A stretch of DNA of 64,000 bases from Actinacidiphila alni (GTDB lineage: Bacteria; Actinomycetota; Actinomycetes; Streptomycetales; Streptomycetaceae), in assembly GCF_900112845.1 (NCBI RefSeq), contig NZ_FONG01000003.1:124001-188000 (forward strand), given 5' to 3'. The notes below the pieces were generated by a model. The model was given only the letters and a program-made list of their open reading frames with translations, made no database searches and had not been told where the DNA came from. The position numbers and the translations under genes are program-made. This document shows positions 32,651 through 41,499 of the stretch, one piece after another; position 1 is the first letter of the stretch, and every line of letters starts with the position of its first letter.

Positions 32651-33649
32651 ATGACCCGCATCGCCGTCAATGGATTCGGCCGCATCGGCCGCAGCACCCT
32701 GCGTGCCCTGCTCGCCCGCGACACCGACCTCGACGTGGTCGCCGTCAATGACCTCACGGCGCCCGAGACCCTTGCCCAGCTGCTGGAATTCGACAGCACC
32801 CTCGGCCGGCTCGACAAGGCCGTCGAGGTCGACGGCACCGACCTACTGGTCGACGGCCGCCGGATCAAGGTGCTCGCCGAGCGCGAGCCCGCGAATCTGC
32901 CGTGGGCCGACCTCGGGGTGGAGGTCGTGCTGGAGTCCACCGGCCGCTTCACCTCGGCGGACGCCGCCCGTGCGCACCTCAAGGCCGGCGCCAAGCGCGT
33001 CCTGGTGAGCGCGCCGTCCGACGGTGCCGACGTCACGCTCGCGTACGGCGTGAACACCGCCGATTACGACCCCGCCGCGCATGTCATCGTCTCCAACGCC
33101 TCGTGCACCACGAACGCGCTGGCGCCGCTGGCGTCCGTGCTCGACGACCTCGCCGGCATCGAGCACGGCTTCATGACGACGGTGCACGCCTACACCCAGG
33201 AGCAGAACCTCCAGGACGGTCCGCACCGCGACCTGCGCCGCGCCCGCGCCGCGGGCGTCAACATCGTGCCGACCACCACGGGCGCCGCCAAGGCCATCGG
33301 CCGGGTGCTGCCGAGGCTCGACGGCAAGCTGTCCGGCGACTCGATCCGGGTGCCGGTCCCTGTCGGCTCGATCGTGGAACTGAACACCACCGTCGCCCGC
33401 GAGGTCACCCGCGACGAGGTCCTCGCCGCCTACCGGGCCGCCGCCGACGGCGCGCTCAAGGGCATCCTCGAATACACCGACAAGCCGCTGGTCTCCTCCG
33501 ACATCACCGGCCGCCCCGTCTCCGCCGTCTTCGACTCGGCGCTCACCCGCGTCGACGGCAAGCACGTCAAGGTGGTGGCCTGGTACGACAACGAGTGGGG
33601 CTTCTCCAACCGCGTCATCGACACCCTCGAACTCCTCGCCCGCGCCTGA
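32651..33649 (+). CDS. gap: Type I glyceraldehyde-3-phosphate dehydrogenase
   Basis: This 332-residue glycolytic enzyme oxidises glyceraldehyde-3-phosphate with NAD and phosphate. The NAD fold begins VNGFGRIGRSTLRAL, the catalytic cysteine is Cys152 in SNASCTTNALAP, and WYDNEWGFSNR closes the protein. The start at ATG 32651 has AAAGGAG 9 nt upstream. It is not in a pgk-tpi cluster but stands alone behind gapR, so it is probably a paralogue under dedicated GapR control. A GC hairpin follows the stop. Confidence 0.95.
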   Translation: MTRIAVNGFGRIGRSTLRALLARDTDLDVVAVNDLTAPETLAQLLEFDSTLGRLDKAVEVDGTDLLVDGRRIKVLAEREPANLPWADLGVEVVLESTGRFTSADAARAHLKAGAKRVLVSAPSDGADVTLAYGVNTADYDPAAHVIVSNASCTTNALAPLASVLDDLAGIEHGFMTTVHAYTQEQNLQDGPHRDLRRARAAGVNIVPTTTGAAKAIGRVLPRLDGKLSGDSIRVPVPVGSIVELNTTVAREVTRDEVLAAYRAAADGALKGILEYTDKPLVSSDITGRPVSAVFDSALTRVDGKHVKVVAWYDNEWGFSNRVIDTLELLARA

Positions 33650-33663
33650 CCGTTGCCGCCCCC

Positions 33664-33689
33664 GGGCGCGGCCGTCCCGGACCGCGCCC
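33664..33689 (+). terminator. GC-rich hairpin after gap
   Basis: The arms GGGCGCGG (33664-33671) and CCGCGCCC (33682-33689) with a 10-nt loop lie 15 nt after the gap stop. The rest of the 318-bp gap before copD, to about 33890, shows no gene. Confidence 0.6.
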
Positions 33690-33892
33690 GACCCGCCCCC
33701 CCCCGTGCCGCCGTGAGGAACGCCTCCGGCGGCCGCGTCGTTGACGAGACATGTCACCCCGTCGGCCTCTTCTTCATGAATGCCGCGGGGCAGCCTCCGG
33801 CACCGAAGGCACCGAAAGGGGCCGGGGATCTACGGGCCGGAGAGCCGCCGCGTTCACCGCGAAGCCGCACTTCAGCGGCCGACTTCGTCACA

Positions 33893-33922
33893 TTGACGCG
33901 ATCAGTTAGGCATGCCTAACCT
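33893..33922 (+). promoter_or_regulatory. Promoter of the copD-family gene, TTGACG-N18-TAACCT
   Basis: TTGACG (33893-33898) and TAACCT (33917-33922) have 18-nt spacing. The iron box overlaps the spacer and the -10, a classic repression layout. Confidence 0.6.
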
Positions 33923-33924
33923 AA
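33906..33924. promoter_or_regulatory. Iron box (DmdR/IdeR operator)
   Basis: TTAGGCATGCCTAACCTAA matches the DmdR/IdeR/DtxR 19-bp consensus TWAGGTWAGSCTWACCTWA at 17 positions. It overlaps the promoter of the gene at 33968. Confidence 0.8.
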
Positions 33925-33967
33925 CGCGCCCCCTGTTTCGAAGTTCTCGTGCGAGGACGGATTCGTC

Positions 33968-35242
33968 ATGCCCCTGCCCAGCCAACTCCCCGGCCACCTG
34001 CTGCTGTCCGCGCCCTCGCCGGCCGCGCCCTCCACCCCGCTCGGTCCCTTCGAGGACAGCGCCGTCGCCTGGACGACCTGGGTGACCCTGATGGGCTTCG
34101 TCGGCGTCACCGCGCTCGCGGTCATCGCCGTCGGTCCCGTCGCCCGCCGCATCGGCCCCGGCGCGCTCGCCGTCACGACGGCGCGGCTCGCCCGGGTGGC
34201 CGTCGCGCTTGGTGCGCTGGCCGTCCCCGCGATCCTCACCGACCTCGCCCACTCCGCCTCGCCGGACGGCGGCTACGACTACGGCGCCGCCTGGAACACC
34301 CTCTACGACGGCAGCAACAGCGGTCGCCTGGCCGGACTCGAAGTGACACTCGTGGCCGTCGGCGCCGTGCTCCTCGCCCCGCTCGCGGCGCGCAGGACCG
34401 CGGCCGGCGCCGCCCGCCCCTGGCTGTCGGCCGCCGCACTCGCGGCTGGCGCCGTCGCGCTCGGCACCACCAAATTCCCCGACGCCGTGCCCGACGACTG
34501 GGGGCGTACGACGTTCGAGACGGTGATGTGGATGCTGCACCTGATCGGCGGGGCCGTCTGGCTCGGGGGAGTGGCCGGGCTCGCGGCGCTCGCCCTGCCC
34601 GGCGGCACGGCAGACGCCGACCGCGGCGCCTTCTGGTCGCCGGTCATCCGCCGCTTCTCCGCCGCCGCCATGAGCTGCGTCGCGGCGATCACCCTGTCCG
34701 GCCTCTTCCTGTACTGGGAGCACGTCGACGGCCTGTCGCAGCTGGTCTCCACGATGTACGGCCGGGTCCTCGGCGTGAAGATCCTGATCTTCGGCACACT
34801 GCTGCTGCTCGGCGCCTTCAACCAGTTCTGGCTGCACCCGCGGGTCGAGGCACTGCGGGCGGCCGGCGACGAACGGCCGCTGCGTACCCTCCTGGTCCGT
34901 GAATTCCCGGTACTGGTCGGCGCCGAGGCGGTGCTCGGCATGGCGGTGGTCTTCGTCGCGCCCTTCCTGCACGGCTCCGCCCGCAACCAGGCGTTCCAGG
35001 CCGACGCCGTCAAGCACGTCGGCGCCTCGCTGGACGCGCTGCCCAAGCTGCCCGCCAAGGACGTCTCGACGGCCACCTGGGTCTGGGGCACCGGCGAGAC
35101 CCTGCTCGTGCTCGCCGTGATGATCGCCGGCTACTGGGCCTCCGGTGTCCTCGCCCGCCGTCAGTCCGCCGCGAAGGCGTCCACCAGCAGGTCGGTGAGG
35201 AGCGCGGCGCCCGCGCCGTCCGGGTCGAGATCCGGGTCGTAG
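33968..35242 (+). CDS. CopD-family membrane protein under an iron box
   Basis: This 424-residue integral membrane protein has about eight to nine hydrophobic segments and a CopD-like domain in the second half (TFETVMWMLHLIGGAVWLGG through MYGRVLGVKILIFGTLLLLG). CopD proteins are linked to copper handling. Here the promoter carries a strong DmdR/IdeR iron box, so expression should rise when iron is low, and the true cargo may not be copper. ATG 33968 is the start, with GAGGACGG upstream. The last 27 codons (after LARR) are antisense to the arginase-family gene and look non-conserved. This is an unusual 82-bp tail overlap. Confidence 0.8.
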   Translation: MPLPSQLPGHLLLSAPSPAAPSTPLGPFEDSAVAWTTWVTLMGFVGVTALAVIAVGPVARRIGPGALAVTTARLARVAVALGALAVPAILTDLAHSASPDGGYDYGAAWNTLYDGSNSGRLAGLEVTLVAVGAVLLAPLAARRTAAGAARPWLSAAALAAGAVALGTTKFPDAVPDDWGRTTFETVMWMLHLIGGAVWLGGVAGLAALALPGGTADADRGAFWSPVIRRFSAAAMSCVAAITLSGLFLYWEHVDGLSQLVSTMYGRVLGVKILIFGTLLLLGAFNQFWLHPRVEALRAAGDERPLRTLLVREFPVLVGAEAVLGMAVVFVAPFLHGSARNQAFQADAVKHVGASLDALPKLPAKDVSTATWVWGTGETLLVLAVMIAGYWASGVLARRQSAAKASTSRSVRSAAPAPSGSRSGS

Positions 35243-36057
35243 ATGGTGACATTGATGCCGACGCAGCGCTGCGAGCGGACCAGGGTCCGCAGCAGCGCCG
35301 CGAGTTCGTCCGGCAGCAGGCCGCCGGGGTCCGGGCTGTCGACGGCGGGCATCACGGTCGGGTCGAGCACGTCCGCGTCCAGATGCACCCAGAAGCCCTC
35401 GGTCACGGGCACTTCCAGCGTCTGGAGCACGGCCCGCGCCAGCTCCGGCGCACCCCACTCGCGGATCTCGCCGACCGTGGCGTTCATGATCTTCAGCCCG
35501 GCCAGCTCGGCCCGCTCGGTGTCATAGTCCCGGATGCCCATGACGCGGACGTCGTCGTCCCGCAGATACGGGCGCAGCCCCTCGATGTCGGTGAGATCCG
35601 GCTGGCCGCGGCCGGTGCCGAGCGCCAGCTCCTCACCGCCCGCGGCGCCCACATGGTCGGCGTTGCCCGGGTGCCGGAAGTCCGACGACCCGTCGAGCAC
35701 GGCCAGGCCGTACCGCCCGATCCGGCGCAGTGCCAGCGAGGCGCCGAGCTGGATCGAGCAGTCGCCGCCCAGGACGACCGGGAAGTCCCCGGCCCGCACG
35801 TGGTGTTCGATCCGGTCGGCCAGCTTGCGGGTGTAGCCGGCGATGGCCGCCGCGTTGAACACCCCGTCCCCCGGCCGCCATCCGGCCCTGTCGTACCGGG
35901 GCGGTACGACCACCCCGCCCTCGAACGCGCCGAGCCGCCGCGGCAGACCCTGCTCGCGCAGCGCGCCCGCGAGCTTGTAGCAGCCGGGCACGGTGCCTTC
36001 GGCGGGCGGCCGGAGACCGAGGTTGGACGGGGCGTCGATGATCACGAGGCGGCGCAT
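35161..36057 (-). CDS. Arginase/agmatinase (ureohydrolase) family protein with altered metal site
   Basis: This 298-residue protein has the ureohydrolase fold. The conserved DADVLDP loop and a GGDCS motif at residues 97-101 are present. In classical arginases the corresponding motifs are GGDHS and DAHxD. Here the histidines are Cys100 and, in LDGSSDFRHP (121-130), Ser. The Cys form is common in one bacterial branch, but that branch usually keeps DGHxD. Metal binding may be altered or lost. It starts at ATG 36057. Its stop lies inside the copD-family gene on the other strand. The substrate is unknown. Confidence 0.8.
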   Translation of the reverse strand: MRRLVIIDAPSNLGLRPPAEGTVPGCYKLAGALREQGLPRRLGAFEGGVVVPPRYDRAGWRPGDGVFNAAAIAGYTRKLADRIEHHVRAGDFPVVLGGDCSIQLGASLALRRIGRYGLAVLDGSSDFRHPGNADHVGAAGGEELALGTGRGQPDLTDIEGLRPYLRDDDVRVMGIRDYDTERAELAGLKIMNATVGEIREWGAPELARAVLQTLEVPVTEGFWVHLDADVLDPTVMPAVDSPDPGGLLPDELAALLRTLVRSQRCVGINVTIYDPDLDPDGAGAALLTDLLVDAFAAD

Positions 36058-36132
36058 ACGGACAGTCTGCCAGCGGGGTACGACAGCCGTCGGACCATGA
36101 ACGGTCGGAACGGTCGGAAGGGCCCGTGACGG

Positions 36133-36447
36133 TCAGAACGGCTCGTGATTGGCCCAGACGACCTGGTACGGATAGCGGGCCTGCCAGCGGCCGATCAGCT
36201 CCTCGACGCCGGGCACGGCGAAGGCGGCGTCGAGCGCGGCGCGGTCCTCGACGTCGATCCGGACGATCGCGGTGGCCGCGAAGACGGGGCTGTGGTCGTC
36301 GGCGGCGACCCGAATGTGGCGCCGGGCGGCGAAGGAGCCGATCCGCCCGGACTCCCGCATCACGGCTTCGATGTCCTGGAGATATTGATCGAGGTCGGCG
36401 TCGGGGATGGTCGGGGGGAAGGAGACAATCATCGTGTGGCTGATCAT
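36133..36447 (-). CDS. Small hypothetical protein, ferredoxin-like fold likely
   Basis: This 104-residue cytoplasmic protein starts MISHTMIVSFPPTIPDADLD and ends QVVWANHEPF. The alternation of hydrophobic strands and helices resembles stress-response A/B-barrel or monooxygenase-like dimeric alpha-beta proteins, but no family motif is certain. ATG 36447 (GGAG 5 nt upstream) is preferred; ATG 36432 is possible. It is head to head with the LysR gene, 69 bp apart, the usual layout for a LysR target. Confidence 0.65.
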   Translation of the reverse strand: MISHTMIVSFPPTIPDADLDQYLQDIEAVMRESGRIGSFAARRHIRVAADDHSPVFAATAIVRIDVEDRAALDAAFAVPGVEELIGRWQARYPYQVVWANHEPF

Positions 36448-36516
36448 GGCTCCATCGAACCGCCGTCCCGCGCCGGTGTCCAAGACCGATCGGATCTCCG
36501 GCGATAACCTGGAGGC

Positions 36517-37380
36517 ATGAGTGAGCTGGAGACGCGGGAGCTGGAGTATTTCGTCGCAGTGGCCGAGGAACTGCACTTCGGCCGGGCCGCCGTCCGGCTG
36601 TCGATCGCGCAGCCCGCGCTGTCCAAGGCGGTGCGGCGGATCGAGTCGCGGCTCGGCGTCCTGCTGCTCGTACGGTCCAGCCGCCATGTCTCGCTCACCC
36701 CGGCCGGGGAGGCGCTGCTGCACCACGGCAGGCACGCCATCAACGCGGTCGGCGCGGCGGCCGAGGCCGCCCGCAGGGCCGGTGCGCCGGAGGAGCACCT
36801 GCGGCTGGTGATCAAACCGGGCGGCGACGCCGATCTGCTGTCCGCGATCCTGGCGGGCTACGCGGAACGGCCCGGCGCCGGCCGGGTGGACATCCTCTTC
36901 GGCGGCGCCACCGACCGGGCGGACCACCTGCGCGACGGCCGGGCCGATGTCGCCCTGCTCTACCGGCCGTTCGACGATCTGACCGGCCTGGAGTCGCGGA
37001 CCCTGGTGGTCGAGGACCGGGTCGCCGTCCTGCCGCGCGGCCACCGGCTGGCCGGGCGCGACCAGGTGCGGCTGGCCGACCTCGCGGGCGAGGCGCTGCC
37101 GCGCTGGAAGGGAGTGCGGTGGACCGGCGTGCCCGGTGAACCGACCGGGCCGGAGATCGAGGACGGCCCGCAGATGGTCCAACTGATCCTGCTGGGGCGG
37201 ATGATCGCCGTGCTGCCGCGCTCGCTCGCCGGCCCCGGCCACCCGGACCTGGTGCGCGTACCGGTGGCGGACGCGCCGCCGAGCCGGCTGGTGATCGCCT
37301 GGTCGCGGCCCGACGAGCGGCCGCTGGTGGCCGACTTCGTGGCGGCGGCCGTCGCCGCGAGTGGGCGGGCGGCGGCGTGA
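36517..37380 (+). CDS. LysR-family transcriptional regulator
   Basis: This 287-residue protein has an N-terminal winged HTH (LEYFVAVAEELHFGRAAVRLSIAQPALSKAVRRIE as one continuous region, residues 9-43) and a periplasmic-binding-type effector domain. The start at ATG 36517 lies 6 nt after a -10-like TAACCT (36505-36510), and the GGAGG is too close to serve, so a leaderless message is likely. It is divergent from the 104-residue protein, its probable target. The effector is unknown. Confidence 0.9.
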   Translation: MSELETRELEYFVAVAEELHFGRAAVRLSIAQPALSKAVRRIESRLGVLLLVRSSRHVSLTPAGEALLHHGRHAINAVGAAAEAARRAGAPEEHLRLVIKPGGDADLLSAILAGYAERPGAGRVDILFGGATDRADHLRDGRADVALLYRPFDDLTGLESRTLVVEDRVAVLPRGHRLAGRDQVRLADLAGEALPRWKGVRWTGVPGEPTGPEIEDGPQMVQLILLGRMIAVLPRSLAGPGHPDLVRVPVADAPPSRLVIAWSRPDERPLVADFVAAAVAASGRAAA

Positions 37381-37411
37381 TCCGGCCGGGCCGTGCCCCG
37401 GCAACGGCGAA

Positions 37412-37445
37412 CCGCCGCCCCCGCCACGACGGGCGGGGACGGCGG
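37412..37445. terminator. Hairpin between lysR and a convergent membrane gene
   Basis: CCGCCGCCCCCGCC pairs with GGCGGGGACGGCGG (one mismatch) across a 6-nt loop. It lies 31 nt after the lysR stop and before the convergent stop at 37502. Confidence 0.65.
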
Positions 37446-37501
37446 CCGTGCGCGGCGCGGGCCGCGCGGTGCCGGACGGGCCGGCGGGGTACGACGAGTG
37501 G

Positions 37502-38047
37502 TCAACGGCCCACGCGCGGCAGGCTGTTGAGACGGCCCGGCAGGACGGTGTTCGTCTGCTGCGCGCGCATCAGCGCGATGACCGCGCCGACACCGGCGAG
37601 GATCAGGCTGATCCAGAAGCTGAAGGCGTGGCCGCCCGCGGGACCGAAGTCGGAGTGGGCGAAGATCGCGATCAGGTAGAGCACGAAGCCCACCGCGAAG
37701 CCGACGAAGGACAGCATCCTGGGCGGCGCGGGCAGCGTGACGGTCGGCACGAACAGGCTGACCGCGAGCACCGCCGCGCTCAGCACGGTGATGACCATCG
37801 CGAACCAGGCTATGAACAGCCCGTGGCTGAAGTGCCAGGCGCTCCAGCTCTGGCTGACGTTGATCCCGTACCCCTTGAAATCCCAGGAGTAGTAGTCGAA
37901 GAACGAGAAAATGAGAACGACGGCGCCGATTCCGAGAATCGCCCAGTCGAGTTTGTTGACCGAGGCCGGATCGAAGGAACCCCTGGACGGGCCGCCGGCG
38001 TAGGGCGGCTGACTCGGCGGGCCGGCCGGCGGCACATCGTGTGACAT
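37502..38047 (-). CDS. Four-helix integral membrane protein of unknown function
   Basis: This 181-residue protein has a short Pro/Gly-rich cytoplasmic N terminus (SHDVPPAGPPSQPPYAGG) and four hydrophobic helices, beginning at WAILGIGAVVLIFSFFDYYS. The start at ATG 38047 has AGGAG 10 nt upstream. Similar small membrane proteins are widespread in streptomycetes without assigned function. It appears monocistronic. Confidence 0.8.
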   Translation of the reverse strand: MSHDVPPAGPPSQPPYAGGPSRGSFDPASVNKLDWAILGIGAVVLIFSFFDYYSWDFKGYGINVSQSWSAWHFSHGLFIAWFAMVITVLSAAVLAVSLFVPTVTLPAPPRMLSFVGFAVGFVLYLIAIFAHSDFGPAGGHAFSFWISLILAGVGAVIALMRAQQTNTVLPGRLNSLPRVGR

Positions 38048-38199
38048 GGCTACTTGTCTCCTAGCTGACGTTGCTCGACAAACATTCGGAGGGAGAGCGT
38101 AGCGGTACGCCGACCTGCGCCGTAACCAACTTGGACCGCTTTGGATCGGGTGGGTCCAATTCGTTGTCCTGATGCGTGTGGGGTTTGCGGCTCTTCTGC

Positions 38200-39207
38200 T
38201 CAGGCGGGCGGCGGAGTGACGCCGTAGGACCAATTGCGGCCGAGTTCCGTTTCGCGCTCGCCGACGACGGTGAGATCGTCGAGGCGCTTGATCTCCTCGT
38301 CGGCGAGGGCGAGTTGCGCGGCCGCGGCGTTCTCGGTCAGGCGCGAGACATGGAGGGTGCCGGGGATCGGCACCACATCGGGCGCCTTGGCCAGCAGCCA
38401 GGCCAGGGCCACCTGGCCCGGGGTGGCGCCGTGCGCGGCGGCGATGTCCCGCACGGTGCGCACCGCGGCGAGATTGGTCTCGAACGTCTCGCGGGAGAAA
38501 CGCGGCATCCGGCGCCGGTAGTCGTCCGCGGGCAGGTCGTCGTAGGACGTGAGGGTGCCGGTGAGCATGCCGCGCCCGAGCGGGCTGTACGGCACGATCG
38601 CGATGCCCAGGTCGCGGCAGAGCGGGAACACCTCGTCCTCGATGTCGCGCGACCACAGCGACCACTCGGTCTGGACCGCGCTGATCGGGTGGACGGCGTG
38701 GGCGCGGCGGATGGTGTCGGCGGCGGCCTCGGACAGCCCGAGGTGGCGCACCTTGCCCTCCTGGACCAGTTCCGCCATCGCCCCGACGGTCTCCTCGATG
38801 GGCGTGTCCGGGTCGACGCGGTGCTGGTAGTAGAGGTCGACATGGTCGGTGCCCAGCCGGGTCAGCGAGCGCTCGATCCGCTCGCGGACGTACTCCGGAC
38901 GGCCGTTGATCACCGGTGGTCCGTCCGGGCCCGGGCCGCGCACGATGCCGAATTTGGTGGCCAGCACGACCTGGTCGCGGCGCCGCGCGACGGCCTTGCC
39001 GATGACCTCCTCGCTGCTGCCGTAGATGTCCGAACTGTCGACGAGCGTCACGCCGAGGTCGAGGGCCCGGCCGATCAGGGCGTCGCCGGAGTCGTCGGTG
39101 GTCTGCTCGGCGGTCTGGCCGTACGGGCGTGCGAAGCCCATCGCGCCGTAGCCGACGGCGCCGACGAGCGGACCGTCGGTGCCGAGCCTGCGCTGGGGAA
39201 GAGACAT
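38200..39207 (-). CDS. Aldo/keto reductase
   Basis: This 335-residue NADPH-dependent oxidoreductase belongs to the AKR family (YghZ/IolS-like branch). Features are an N-terminal [18 protein letters not shown], the catalytic region [20 protein letters not shown] (Asp and Tyr), [11 protein letters not shown] with the lysine, and [19 protein letters not shown] with the histidine. The tetrad Asp-Tyr-Lys-His is complete. ATG 39207 is chosen by domain start. The substrate is unknown. Confidence 0.92.
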   Translation of the reverse strand: MSLPQRRLGTDGPLVGAVGYGAMGFARPYGQTAEQTTDDSGDALIGRALDLGVTLVDSSDIYGSSEEVIGKAVARRRDQVVLATKFGIVRGPGPDGPPVINGRPEYVRERIERSLTRLGTDHVDLYYQHRVDPDTPIEETVGAMAELVQEGKVRHLGLSEAAADTIRRAHAVHPISAVQTEWSLWSRDIEDEVFPLCRDLGIAIVPYSPLGRGMLTGTLTSYDDLPADDYRRRMPRFSRETFETNLAAVRTVRDIAAAHGATPGQVALAWLLAKAPDVVPIPGTLHVSRLTENAAAAQLALADEEIKRLDDLTVVGERETELGRNWSYGVTPPPA

Positions 39208-39352
39208 GGAGAGGTCCTTGTCCGCGGGGGATCCGCAATCGGCGAACCGGTAAGTCCGCACTTGAGGACAACCGTAAGTCCACGGGTGAGGACATGCAAC
39301 CGCGCAGGTGGGAGCGGTCCGCGGGAAGGCGGCGGGTCCTGTGAGGCCGGCC

Positions 39353-41281
39353 CTAGGCGCGTACGGGGGTGGGCAGCGGCATCGGCGGCACGCTCGGGCG
39401 GGCCGGGGCGCCGGACTCGATGGCGGTGATCAACTCCCGCAGGGCGATGGCGATATCGGGGTTGTACGCCTCGCCGTGCAGCGTGGCCAGCGCGCGCTGG
39501 GCGCGGCGCCAGGCGCGGCCCGAGCGGCCCAGGCGGTGGTCGGCGAGCGCGGCGGCGTAGCGCGCCAGGACGGCCGCCCACGCGTCGCCGCGGGAGGCCG
39601 CCTCGGCACAGGCCAGCCGGGCGCTGCGCTTGGCGGCGGCCGGCGCGAAGCCGGACTGGGCGAGCGCGAGCGCGGCCAGGCTGAGCGCGGGCGACGGGCC
39701 ACCGGGGGAGCCGGGCGGCACGGTGCTCGCCGCCTCCTGGAAGTGCCCGGCGGCGCCCTCGGCGTCCCGGTCGTCCATGGCGAGCAGGCCCTGGACGTGC
39801 GCGATCCGGCCCACGGCCGCGTCGTCGCCCGCGAGGACGGCCGCGGGCCACGCGCTGCGCAGCAGTTCGGCGGCGCCGTCCGGATCGCTGCCCGCGGTCA
39901 GCCAGGCCGCGAGCCACAGCCCGCGCGCGACCAGCGGATGCTCCGGCTCGCACAGCGGCAGCAGTTGCAGCAGATAGCCGCGGCCCTCCTCGGCGCGGCC
40001 GTACACCGCCCACAGGAACCACAGATTGACCACCGTCTCCAGTGCCGCCTCCACCTGGTGGCCGTGCTCGACGGCGTACCGCATCGTGGAGTCCAGGTCG
40101 GCCAGTTCCTCCTCGGCGAGCCACACCGCCTGCGGCTGGGAGCCGGTGCTCCACAGGTTCTCCGCCACCGTGGCGACACTGCGGCAGTGCACCAGCCGGC
40201 GCTCGGCCGCGACCGGGAACTCCCCGGCCTGGCTGAGCCGTTCCGCGCCGAATTCGCGGGCGGCCCGGGTCAGCCGGTAGCGGGCGCGCCGCGCGCCGCC
40301 CGGCTCGCCCGGGCAGTCCAGCACGCCCATCGCGGTCAGCCGGGCCAGACAGCCGGGGATCAGCGCGGGATCGACACCCTCGCCGCCGCACATCAGCACC
40401 GCCGTGCCCTCGGTGAACCAGCCGTTGAGGATGCTGATCCGCCCCCACACGATGCGCAGCACCGGCTCGCACAGCACGTACGTGGCACCGATCGCCTCCC
40501 GCAGCGACCGGTGCCTGCGCAGCACCGGATACGGGCTGCTCAGCCAGCCCTGGTGCTCCTCCAGGCGCTTGGCCAGCTCGCTCAGCGTGAAGTGGGCGGT
40601 CTGCTCCGCGGCCAGCTCGATCGCCAGCGGCACACCTTCCACGGCCCGGCAGATCGCCGTCGCGTGGTCGAGGTCGGCGCTGTCGACCGGGAAGTCCCGC
40701 ACGGCGGTCCGCACCCGGTCCACGAAGAGGTCCACCGCCGGCGCGCGCCCGTCCCCCGTGCCGCCGGTGCTCAGCGGCGGCAGCCGCAGCACCCGCTCGT
40801 CACCGAGACCGAGCGCCTGCCGCGAGGTCACCAGCACCCGCAGGGTGGGCACGGCCATCAGCACCTGCTGCACGATGCCCACGCACTCCGGCTGCACGGG
40901 ATCCACATCGTCCAGGAACAGCAGCGTCGGCGCCGCGGCCAGCCGCCGCAGCACGCCGGCCATGCCCATCGCCTCGCCGCCGAGCGCGCCGCCGGACAGC
41001 GTCCTCGCCAGCTCGGTGAGCAGGGCGCCCGGCTCGGCCGCGCCCGGACCGTGCCAGCGCACCTGCACCAGCGATTCCCACAGCCCCATCGGCATCGGCA
41101 GGACGACCCGGGCCGCCAGATGGCTCTTGCCGACCCCGGCAGCGCCGGTCACCGACACCAGGCGGTTGCGCGCCAGCAGCCCGCGCAACGCCGCCGACTC
41201 CTGCTTGCGGCCGATCAGATCCCTGGAGCCCCAACTGCGCGACCGCGGCAGTGATCGGGGGCTGCCGAGGCTTGTCCACAC
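39353..41281 (-). CDS. STAND (NB-ARC) ATPase with TPR-like tail, no DNA-binding domain
   Basis: This 642-residue protein starts at GTG 41281 with GGAG 9 nt upstream. The NB-ARC module has a P-loop GAAGVGKS (46-53), a Walker B strand LLFLDDV near 125, [20 protein letters not shown] as sensor region, and [10 protein letters not shown]. The C-terminal half is alanine-rich and helical like TPR repeats. It resembles the middle and end of AfsR/SARP or LuxR-type STAND regulators but lacks both the N-terminal BTAD/HTH and a C-terminal LuxR HTH. It may act through a partner protein, or may be a signalling ATPase. A winged-helix-like stretch follows the NB-ARC (residues 290-370). Confidence 0.8.
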   Translation of the reverse strand: MWTSLGSPRSLPRSRSWGSRDLIGRKQESAALRGLLARNRLVSVTGAAGVGKSHLAARVVLPMPMGLWESLVQVRWHGPGAAEPGALLTELARTLSGGALGGEAMGMAGVLRRLAAAPTLLFLDDVDPVQPECVGIVQQVLMAVPTLRVLVTSRQALGLGDERVLRLPPLSTGGTGDGRAPAVDLFVDRVRTAVRDFPVDSADLDHATAICRAVEGVPLAIELAAEQTAHFTLSELAKRLEEHQGWLSSPYPVLRRHRSLREAIGATYVLCEPVLRIVWGRISILNGWFTEGTAVLMCGGEGVDPALIPGCLARLTAMGVLDCPGEPGGARRARYRLTRAAREFGAERLSQAGEFPVAAERRLVHCRSVATVAENLWSTGSQPQAVWLAEEELADLDSTMRYAVEHGHQVEAALETVVNLWFLWAVYGRAEEGRGYLLQLLPLCEPEHPLVARGLWLAAWLTAGSDPDGAAELLRSAWPAAVLAGDDAAVGRIAHVQGLLAMDDRDAEGAAGHFQEAASTVPPGSPGGPSPALSLAALALAQSGFAPAAAKRSARLACAEAASRGDAWAAVLARYAAALADHRLGRSGRAWRRAQRALATLHGEAYNPDIAIALRELITAIESGAPARPSVPPMPLPTPVRA

Positions 41282-41445
41282 GTTTCGTCACTCCAGTTAT
41301 GTCGAGCAGAACCGTTCCTGCTGCGGTCCTACGGGAGTTTCAACTCCCCGCCGACCCACCTGGTGGCGCGCTCGCGGAACGGATCACCCGCCACGACGAC
41401 GGCTCGAACGGCCGTCCGTTCAGCGGCCCTTGACGCGGCCGGACA

Positions 41446-41485
41446 GACGGAAGGGGCGAATCCGCGCCGACCCGCCCCTTCCGTC
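41446..41485 (-). terminator. 13-bp perfect hairpin after phospholipase C
   Basis: GACGGAAGGGGCG and its exact complement with a 14-nt loop lie just downstream of the phospholipase stop (41500). It separates that operon from the STAND gene promoter. Confidence 0.75.
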
Positions 41486-41499
41486 CTCGCGCGGGCGGC

